Source: Streptococcus cristatus (GTDB lineage Bacteria > Bacillota > Bacilli > Lactobacillales > Streptococcaceae). From it: a DNA stretch of 64,000 bases. The DNA lies in contig NZ_VSJJ01000009.1 in assembly GCF_008369405.1 (NCBI RefSeq), forward strand, positions 35,841 through 99,840, written 5' to 3'. The notes below the pieces were generated by a model. The model saw nothing but the letters and a program-made list of their open reading frames with translations. It did not search any database and was not told the DNA's origin. Positions 8,342-14,419 of this stretch are shown here, one piece after another. The stretch's first letter is position 1; the number at the start of each line of letters is the position of its first letter. The position numbers and the translations under genes were made by a program.

Positions 8342-10669
8342 TTATAGATTTTTGCCATGAGGTAGTGTTTTGATATATTTTTCCATAAAGTCCCAATCGG
8401 GTTCATATTTCCCATTGGGATTTTTTTTAGCTGGTAATCTAATCATTGTTTTAGTTAAGTTTGTCTTGTACTTTCTTCCGAATGAATATCTGTATCTTTC
8501 TTTATCTAAAATAGTTACAATAAACATAGCGTTATATCTGTTTAGATTAGTATTTCTTCCAACAGAGAGTGTAGTAGAGCCGATGAAATCATGGTCTATA
8601 TAATTAGTATAACCAACTGAACCTTGCCCGTCACAAATGAAAACAATACAATTTCCTCTGGTTGTTAGTTCTGGAACGTTTTTAACCCATTCCATAAATC
8701 CACCGTCTGATTTTTTTGCCCCTATATATTCTACATCTGAGCCTTCTTCAAGTAATTCTGTGGCATTTTTACACTTACAACTTTCTAATTCAAATATCCC
8801 TCCTTTTCCTGCCAACTTAAAATACTTCCAATCGGAAGTGTCTAATTCAGTACCATTTGTTTTCAATGCTTGGTCTTGGTGTCGTAATGAGTATGCTCGA
8901 TATTCATTTATAGACTTCTGGAATTCTAAACTATGAGTATCAGAATAATCAGTTTCCATATATGCTTCTGCCAGCCATTCATCAGTTTCATTAACTTGTT
9001 TTACGATAGATTTTCCAATTTTACTGGTTCTATTCCAAAATAATTCTAACCATTCTTTTTCTATTTCTTTCCATACACCTTTACCAGATGGGTCAGTTTT
9101 TTCAACTCGTCCTAGGTTTTTCTTTTTCATGAATCCATCATCTTTGTAGTAACCAAAAAATGTTTCTTTGACATTAGCTTTTGAATGTCGTACACCTAGA
9201 TTAAATACCATACAACAAGCTGAAGCGTTAGCCCCTGGATGAAATACATCAGGAGGTAGTGAAAACACTGCTTCAAGCGTGTGCTTTTTCATCATTTCTT
9301 TTTTATAGCGTATGATTTCCTTCTCTTTCGAGCTACCAATAGCACATTGCATAGGTAATAATACAACAAGTTTTCCAGTTTTGACTTTTTCAGCTATTTC
9401 GTAAACAAAGTGAAACCCCTTAGAAGGGTCGGTGTTTGTTTTGGAAGACCATTCAGCAACATACTCTTTTTTACAATGTTTTCTTTGAGCGTTATAAGGA
9501 GGATTCATTAACACAACATTTACACCTTTATCAACATAATTATCCTCATTAAAACAACTACCTTTGACAATATTTGAATTTCCATCGCCATGAATTAGCA
9601 TATTGGTTGTTGATAAACCGAAAGCAGTATCTTCAAATTCTATACCATATATCTGGTGCTTCTTGACATTCTTTCGTTCTTCTTCTGTATCACAATCATC
9701 GAGTGCTTCAGTTAATGCTCTTACTAAAAATGCTCCGCTACCACAACAAGGGTCTAAAACTACAGAATTTCTATTTATTCCTGCAACCTTACACATGAAA
9801 TGTACTATATGGTCAGGAGTAAAAGCCTGATTTTTATCTGCTTTACCAACATACTTATTGAATGTAGTAAAGAAAAGGTTTAGCAAATCTTGTCCTGCTG
9901 TATTTTTGTCGTTAATATATGGTAATATATCCTTCTTGATTTTTCTCAAAATTATGGAAAAATCTTCTTTGGGAAGCTCCCTTACATCTTGTGAATCAAG
10001 TACATTATTTTTTAAGATAGTTAATTTTGTGGCTTTGTTTAAGTCCTTTTCTAACAAGTTGGTTAAGATAATTTCAATTCCTGAAATTATCTGTTTTGTT
10101 TCCAACCCTTCAAAAGTAAGACTATATTTTAAAGATAATAGACAAGTACCTACAAATTGACTACGAATTTTTTCGTTTATTCCATATTTATGTAGCAGTT
10201 CATTTAATGAGTAAGTGTTTTGAACTAATTTCAGACGATTATTTTTTGTTCCGAAAAACAAGTCGAAATAATACTCTAAATTCTGTATGGTATACTCATT
10301 TTTATTGGCATTGTTTGAACTGATGATTCCACTATCATCTGTCCAGATTAGAAAATCATCGTTTTTAGTATTCGCAAGTATAGCAACTATTCTATTATTT
10401 GTAAGTTGTTTTTCATAACTTACATAGGCTTCTAACTGCTCGAAATCTTTTTCATTATAAGATGCTTTTGTTTCTACTAATACTGTCAGACCACCATTTT
10501 CAAAGCGAATATCTAAGTCTTTGTATTTTCGTTTGTAGTGCTCTTTTTGAAAATCCGCTATATTTTTTCCGACTTCTTTCAGAGCTTTCTGGTAACTAAA
10601 CTCATCATTTTCAATGTTTGAAGTTAGGTATTCTTTTCCAATAGTTTGTATTATTTCAATACGTTTCAC
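8342..10669 (-). CDS. Single-chain restriction-modification enzyme (Type IIG-like N6-adenine methyltransferase/endonuclease)
   Basis: The 775 residues hold all three functions expected of a Type IIG or BcgI-like enzyme. Residues 1-115 look like a PD-(D/E)XK nuclease (Asp53 in KDLDIRFE, then Glu66-Thr-Lys68). A helical region follows, then an N6-adenine methylase with QAFTPDHIV (281-289), SAM motif VLDPCCGSGAF (304-314) and catalytic NPPY (389-392). From about 610 to the end is an HsdS-like recognition region (WKYFKLAGKGGIFEL). No separate R or S gene is present. The start is GTG at 10669 behind a weak GGGGTGG. A short phase-variable ORF upstream probably couples to it. It should protect by adenine methylation and cut unmodified DNA; the target is unknown. 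Confidence 0.88.
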   Translation of the reverse strand: MKRIEIIQTIGKEYLTSNIENDEFSYQKALKEVGKNIADFQKEHYKRKYKDLDIRFENGGLTVLVETKASYNEKDFEQLEAYVSYEKQLTNNRIVAILANTKNDDFLIWTDDSGIISSNNANKNEYTIQNLEYYFDLFFGTKNNRLKLVQNTYSLNELLHKYGINEKIRSQFVGTCLLSLKYSLTFEGLETKQIISGIEIILTNLLEKDLNKATKLTILKNNVLDSQDVRELPKEDFSIILRKIKKDILPYINDKNTAGQDLLNLFFTTFNKYVGKADKNQAFTPDHIVHFMCKVAGINRNSVVLDPCCGSGAFLVRALTEALDDCDTEEERKNVKKHQIYGIEFEDTAFGLSTTNMLIHGDGNSNIVKGSCFNEDNYVDKGVNVVLMNPPYNAQRKHCKKEYVAEWSSKTNTDPSKGFHFVYEIAEKVKTGKLVVLLPMQCAIGSSKEKEIIRYKKEMMKKHTLEAVFSLPPDVFHPGANASACCMVFNLGVRHSKANVKETFFGYYKDDGFMKKKNLGRVEKTDPSGKGVWKEIEKEWLELFWNRTSKIGKSIVKQVNETDEWLAEAYMETDYSDTHSLEFQKSINEYRAYSLRHQDQALKTNGTELDTSDWKYFKLAGKGGIFELESCKCKNATELLEEGSDVEYIGAKKSDGGFMEWVKNVPELTTRGNCIVFICDGQGSVGYTNYIDHDFIGSTTLSVGRNTNLNRYNAMFIVTILDKERYRYSFGRKYKTNLTKTMIRLPAKKNPNGKYEPDWDFMEKYIKTLPHGKNL

Positions 10670-10768
10670 TATGCCACCCCACTTTCGTAGGGAGCATAAA
10701 AGGCTTCCTCACAAAAACGCGAAAAAGCCTGTTTTAGGGGTTGACAAAAAACACGTCCGATTACATAA

Positions 10769-10822
10769 TCAGCGTGAGCTGTGAGCTGTGAGCTGTGAGC
10801 TGTGAGCTGTGATTGCGTTCAT
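10769..10822 (-). CDS. Short leader ORF running through the 7-bp repeats (17 codons in the present register)
   Basis: The ATG at 10822 lies 12 bases after AAAGGA and about 25 bases after a probable start site from an extended -10 (TGATATAAT). The frame reads MNAITAHSSQLTAHSSR and stops at 10769 just past the repeats. With one repeat fewer, or two more, it would instead run to 10669 (48 or 55 codons), giving ...DYVIGRVFCQPLKQAF... and ending in a TAG that overlaps the GTG of the restriction enzyme. The present five-repeat state is out of that register. The encoded peptide matches no family I know. Its value is probably regulatory. Confidence 0.55.
   Translation of the reverse strand: MNAITAHSSQLTAHSSR
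10774..10812. repeat. Heptanucleotide tandem repeat, five units of GTGAGCT plus GTGA
   Basis: Units occupy 10774-10780, 10781-10787, 10788-10794, 10795-10801 and 10802-10808, followed by GTGA. Seven is not a multiple of three, so each gain or loss shifts the reading frame of the minus-strand leader ORF. Slippage at such tracts is a standard phase-variation mechanism for restriction systems. Confidence 0.9.
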
Positions 10823-10854
10823 AATACTCAATTTCCTTTATTTTTGATACTTCT

Positions 10855-10883
10855 ATTATATCAAAATTCTGGCTTTTTTCATA
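10855..10883 (-). promoter_or_regulatory. Probable promoter of the leader ORF and restriction enzyme
   Basis: Extended -10 TGATATAAT on the minus strand (TATAAT at 10860-10855) with only a weak -35 (TATGAA, 10883-10878, 17-base spacing). It points at the leader ORF start at 10822. Confidence 0.6.
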
Positions 10884-10902
10884 GTAGAAGTTTACATTTT
10901 TG

Positions 10903-10931
10903 TTGACAATCATTCTTATTTTCGATATAAT
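10903..10931 (+). promoter_or_regulatory. Transposase promoter
   Basis: Perfect sigma-A match: TTGACA at 10903-10908, a 17-base spacer and TATAAT at 10926-10931. It lies 28 bases before the transposase ATG and probably drives all four plus-strand genes. Confidence 0.85.
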
Positions 10932-10958
10932 ATAATCAAGAAGTAAGGAGTACCAGTT

Positions 10959-11876
10959 ATGAAGTTTGAGTTTAAATCATTATTTGATTTACAATCTGCT
11001 TTTCCAGACGAACAGTCATGTATTGACCATTTAGAAAATATGATTTGGGGCGATGTGATTATCAGCCCTTTTGATGCTACCTCAAAGGTCTACAAATGTA
11101 AAGGTAACAAATACCGTTGTAAAAATACTGGAAAATACTTCAATGTCAAGACTGGTACTCTTTTTGACAATACTAAAATTGAACTTCGTAAATGGTTTAT
11201 GGCAATTTGGCTTGTGACTTCTCACAAAAAAGGAATCTCATCTGTACAATTATCAAAAGATATTGGTGTTACGCAAAAAACAGCTTGGTTCATGCTAGAA
11301 CGTATCCGTAAGTGTTTTAGTTCTGAAAACAACAATAGTCTTGATGATGTTGTGGAAGTTGATGAAACCTACATAGGTGGTAAAAACAAGAACCGTCATA
11401 ACTCCAAAAAAGTCAAAAATGCTCAAGGGCGTTCATTGAAAGACAAATCTGCTGTAGTAGGTATGGTACAACGTCAAGGTAAAGTTAATGCTCATCATGT
11501 TCCAGATACAAAGACGAAAACATTGACTGAACAGATTGTCAAATACGTAAAGGAAACAGCTCAACTTTACACAGATGAATGGCTGGGTTATAATAAAGTA
11601 GCTAAGATGTATAATCATGACTTTGTTAATCATGGAATTAGTGAGTATGTGCAAGGTGATGTTTATACCAACACGATTGAAGGCTTTTGGGCTGGATTGA
11701 AACGTGGAGTATTAGGAATTTACCATTCGTGGTCTAAGAAATATCTTCAAGACTATGTAGATGAATTTGTTTTTCGTTATAATACTCGTGACTATTCGGA
11801 TAGTGAGCGTTTTAATCTCCTAATTTCAAATGCCTGTGTCCGAACTAAATACAGGGAGCTGATTTATGGCTACTAA
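10959..11876 (+). CDS. IS1595-family DDE transposase
   Basis: The 305-residue enzyme that moves the element. Catalytic residues are in their family contexts: Asp135 in VEVDETYIGG, Asp206 in YTDEWLGY and Glu241 in NTIEGFWAGLKRG. The N-terminus has a reduced zinc-ribbon-like segment (YKCKGNKYRC) and a helix-turn-helix (VQLSKDIGVTQKTAWFMLERI). The gene appears intact, with a strong promoter and AAGGAG before the ATG. It overlaps the next gene by 11 bases, so the downstream passenger genes are co-expressed with it. Confidence 0.94.
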   Translation: MKFEFKSLFDLQSAFPDEQSCIDHLENMIWGDVIISPFDATSKVYKCKGNKYRCKNTGKYFNVKTGTLFDNTKIELRKWFMAIWLVTSHKKGISSVQLSKDIGVTQKTAWFMLERIRKCFSSENNNSLDDVVEVDETYIGGKNKNRHNSKKVKNAQGRSLKDKSAVVGMVQRQGKVNAHHVPDTKTKTLTEQIVKYVKETAQLYTDEWLGYNKVAKMYNHDFVNHGISEYVQGDVYTNTIEGFWAGLKRGVLGIYHSWSKKYLQDYVDEFVFRYNTRDYSDSERFNLLISNACVRTKYRELIYGY

Positions 11877-12321
11877 TACATTACATGACCTGCATTTTGA
11901 ATTGGAAAGGTCTATCGCTCGTAGAGTTGATAGTAAGCTGATTGGTTATCAGGTCAGCCTTTCAGATGGTTTTTACAATAAATACACCAAACTCTGGGAT
12001 AAGACCTATTCCTTTGATTTTGTTACTGAACATCGCTCTTTTTATACTCAACTAACAAAACGTTGTGTTTATGACGTACTTGGAGATAGTCAAAAGAGAA
12101 TTGACAGAAAGGCTATTGCCAAACAAATGGCAGAGTTAGAAGCCTTGGTTGATATTGCAGAAAGTAAAGAGGAGTTTCAGAGCTTTTTTGAGAAAAAATA
12201 CAGTCTCAAATTTCCTGATTTGAACGATTGCATTTATCAGAAGAAAAAAGAGTTATCTGATTTTGACAAAAAACTTTGGATAGCAATGCACTATAACCCT
12301 AGAAAAGATGAGGGGGAATAA
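11866..12321 (+). CDS. Unknown 151-residue passenger protein
   Basis: I do not recognise the family. The protein is soluble, charged and mostly helical, with aromatic-rich segments (LWDKTYSFDFVTEHRSFY) and a C-terminal charged helix (YQKKKELSDFDKKLW). There is no signal peptide, membrane segment or nuclease motif. It starts inside the transposase stop region (11-base overlap) and ends 2 bases before the next gene. It could be a transposition helper or part of the nucleotidyltransferase module. Confidence 0.7.
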   Translation: MATNTLHDLHFELERSIARRVDSKLIGYQVSLSDGFYNKYTKLWDKTYSFDFVTEHRSFYTQLTKRCVYDVLGDSQKRIDRKAIAKQMAELEALVDIAESKEEFQSFFEKKYSLKFPDLNDCIYQKKKELSDFDKKLWIAMHYNPRKDEGE

Positions 12322-12323
12322 TA

Positions 12324-12611
12324 ATGACAACATGGTACGATTACATGGTGAGAGCTAGTGAACATGCTGGAAGTGACGGTGATTTGTGGTTTCGCTATCT
12401 TTATAAGGTCATTAAAGATGAGGAGACTAAACTAACTACTGATGATGTAGAGCAATTGTTGAAAAATCCTACCTTAACACCTTTCCAAAAAATAACCCTT
12501 CAAGATGCTTTAACAGAAGGTACACACACAAGAGAACACGTTTTGCAGGCGAACCGTAAAAGTCAGCCAAAAGATATTTTGAAACTCTTTAGAGAGGGTA
12601 ACTATGGATAA
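12324..12611 (+). CDS. Unknown 95-residue passenger protein, possible partner of the nucleotidyltransferase
   Basis: A small acidic protein with repeated helical segments (DVEQLLKNPTLTPFQKITLQDAL). No family was recognised. It overlaps the nucleotidyltransferase gene by 8 bases, the kind of spacing seen between antitoxin and toxin genes, so an antitoxin or adaptor role is possible. That is inference from position and size only. It does not resemble the winged-helix AbiEi antitoxins. Confidence 0.7.
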   Translation: MTTWYDYMVRASEHAGSDGDLWFRYLYKVIKDEETKLTTDDVEQLLKNPTLTPFQKITLQDALTEGTHTREHVLQANRKSQPKDILKLFREGNYG

Positions 12612-13152
12612 GAAAGTTTTATTTGAGGCTCTCAATACAGAATTAGCTAAGGAAAATATTGACCTAGAAATTATCTGTGTTGGTGGTTTTGTTCTGGAGT
12701 ATTACAATCTCCGAGGAACACAAGATGTAGATGCCTTTTATCAAGAAGATGCTAAAATCAGAAGCATTATTGAGAAAGTTGGCGATGATTTTGATGTGAA
12801 TGAGCCTGATGAGTTATGGCTGAACAACAATGTTGCAAATATGAATAAAATACCGCCACTGTCTATCTGTGAGAAGGCATTTAGCTATTCAAATTTGACT
12901 GTTTTTGTACCACCATTATCTTACATTCTCGGAATGAAACTAGACAGCGGACGAGATAGAGATAGGCAGGATGCTGGGGAAATTATTAAACTAGTGAAAA
13001 TTCGTTCTATAAAAGATATTATCAATAAACTCAAAGAATATGGTTTTCAACCAGACCTTTCATTGATATTGGAAGTATTTGAGATAGCCTATGGTATGGA
13101 ATGGTTGGCAGAATATATGAGTGAACATTATGAAGAATTTAGACATTATTAA
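12604..13152 (+). CDS. Minimal nucleotidyltransferase (DUF6036/AbiEii-like)
   Basis: The 182 residues have the polymerase-beta-type nucleotidyltransferase core: VGGFVLEYY (Gly27-Gly28), then RGTQDVDAF with the metal-binding Asp41-x-Asp43, and a later MKLDSGRDRDRQDAGEI block typical of DUF6036 and AbiEii-like proteins. Related proteins act as toxins or abortive-infection effectors by transferring nucleotides to tRNA or protein. Others are uncharacterised. It closes the plus-strand operon and is followed by a hairpin terminator. Whether it is toxic, or kept in check by the 95-residue neighbour, cannot be read from the sequence. Confidence 0.78.
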   Translation: MDKKVLFEALNTELAKENIDLEIICVGGFVLEYYNLRGTQDVDAFYQEDAKIRSIIEKVGDDFDVNEPDELWLNNNVANMNKIPPLSICEKAFSYSNLTVFVPPLSYILGMKLDSGRDRDRQDAGEIIKLVKIRSIKDIINKLKEYGFQPDLSLILEVFEIAYGMEWLAEYMSEHYEEFRHY

Positions 13153-13185
13153 AAGACGATTTCCGTTTGGAAGTCGCCTTTTTTG
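13150..13185 (+). terminator. Hairpin terminator inside the right end of the element
   Basis: The stem AAGACGATTTCC/GGAAGTCGCCTT followed by TTTTTT directly after the nucleotidyltransferase stop. It mirrors the left-end terminator. Confidence 0.8.
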
Positions 13186-13214
13186 ATATTCTCATAAATA
13201 CAATATGTTGTTGG

Positions 13215-13239
13215 TGGTGTAAACTGGTATATAGTTCCC
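13215..13239 (-). repeat. Right terminal inverted repeat (25 bp)
   Basis: The reverse complement is identical to 8249-8273. The tip CCC at 13237-13239 abuts the duplicated target. Confidence 0.9.
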
Positions 13240-13247
13240 TTTTTTTA
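13240..13247. repeat. Right target-site duplication, TTTTTTTA
   Basis: Exact copy of 8241-8248 bordering the right end of the transposon. Confidence 0.88.
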
Positions 13248-14388
13248 AATTCCTTATATCGTTTACTGAATCAACAGGGAGTTTAAATTTTAATTCAATA
13301 GTATGAACTATGTTTGCTCTTTTGTCATATACAATTAAATCTTCTCCCGGGCTACCATTTTTATCAATGTCAAAATCATACATATCTGACTTCACAGACT
13401 TAAGTTCGTTAATTTGATGTAACTCTAGTTTCTTTTGTTCATTTTGATAGAATGAGTGATTTTTAATACTTAATAGCTTCAATATATTCTTATCTAACCT
13501 TAGAGTATTAAATAAACTTACCGATAGAATTAACTTCCCTTTTACAGGAATAAAGTACGATAGTATAGGATCACTATCTAATGATTTAAAATTATATATT
13601 AAAAAATCTATAATGTGGTTAATTTTTTCGTCGCATAATTCTGGAATTACTTGACCTAACTTTGCAACCCATTCGCTTTTTTCTAACTCAATATACCCAA
13701 TTTCATTTGTGACCATAATTGGTTTTAAATACTCAATCTCTATAATATGGTCTATCCCTTTACAGAATTTTTTATAGTCTTCTAAAGTAAAATTGTCTAT
13801 GTTAAGATCAACTGTCAAATCAAATATCTTGTCTGTTATATCTTGCAACTTTGTAGCTCCTGCTATTGCACTTTGTTGTTCCAACATATGCCAATAACCA
13901 TTATATATATCATTTATTTTATACTCATCTTTCTTATATTCGAAACGAATAGTCCGATTTTGAAAGACAACATTCACAACTTGGATTTTATAAAGTTGAA
14001 TAAAGTCCTCAAATTCCAAATAATCAGATATCCTTTGAAGTAATAAAATTAGGTCACGAACTTCTATTTCCTTACTATCTACTTGTGATGTCTCAACAAG
14101 ATTATAAAATATAAAAGGTAACGATTTTTGAATTATTCTAACATTTTTTTCATAGTCTCTATATATATCTTCCGTTTTGAAAGGTGAAAATAATTTCCCC
14201 CTAGAAAGAAACTTGGAGGTCTCAAATCTAGAAATTAAAAATTTTATTGCATCATCTCTATTCATTTTAAATAAATCATGATTTAATATCTCTTTTCTTA
14301 TTTCACTTTTTTTACTCTCTAATTGCTGTAAAATAGTATTGGTCATACTGATTCCTCCAATCCTTTCCTCATAATATCAATAATACCA

Positions 14389-14414
14389 AAAAACACGGCA
14401 TTTCACCGTGTTTC
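14389..14414 (-). terminator. valS terminator
   Basis: The minus strand reads AACACGG-TGAAAT-GCCGTGTT followed by TTTT, a clean hairpin and T-run just after the valS stop. Confidence 0.85.
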
Positions 14415-14419
14415 TGTCT

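Larger units (their letters stand above)
10670..10958. other. Divergent control region between the restriction enzyme and transposase genes
   Basis: These 289 bases hold, from left to right, a hairpin with stem AGGCTT/AAGCCT (about 10700-10735), a plus-strand TTGACA-17-CATAAT match (10741-10769), a 7-bp tandem repeat, a minus-strand short ORF with its own promoter, and a canonical plus-strand promoter for the transposase. Confidence 0.7.
8249..13239. mobile_element. IS1595-family transposon carrying a restriction enzyme and a nucleotidyltransferase module
   Basis: The element is 4,991 bp and complete. Its ends are a 25-bp perfect inverted repeat (8249-8273 and 13215-13239) beginning GGGAACTATATACC. 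Weaker similarity continues for about 90 bp and includes a hairpin terminator at each end. An exact 8-bp duplication flanks it. Inside are a minus-strand single-chain R-M gene and a plus-strand block of transposase, two unknown genes and a minimal nucleotidyltransferase, with divergent promoters between. It inserted in an A-run of a minus-strand gene between valS and lysA. IS1595 relatives with passenger genes are known. This cargo combination is not one I recognise. Confidence 0.88.
13192..14346 (-). pseudogene. 5' part of a PD-(D/E)XK nuclease-like gene interrupted by the transposon
   Basis: Codons 1-369 (14346-13240) are original. The last 15 residues of the present 384-residue frame are read from the transposon end. 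The native protein would be 487 residues, continued at 8240-7884. Most of it is a helical N-terminal region of unknown type. Near the break is a nuclease-like core: GEDLIVYDKR (Asp336, Asp341) then HTIELKFKLP (Glu351-x-Lys353). Insertion falls 16 residues after that motif, so the fold is probably destroyed. A strong GGAGG precedes the ATG. It stands alone between valS and lysA, is AT-rich, and looks horizontally acquired. A defence nuclease is my best guess. Confidence 0.75.

Noticed and set aside
10741..10769. TTGACA-17-CATAAT on the plus strand as the main transposase promoter
   Set aside because: A perfect TTGACA-17-TATAAT lies much closer at 10903-10931; the distal match may be chance, since it would transcribe through the repeats and antisense to the leader ORF.
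10774..10812. Tandem repeats considered as a CRISPR or iteron array
   Set aside because: Units are 7 bp, directly adjacent, without spacers and with no replication or cas genes nearby.
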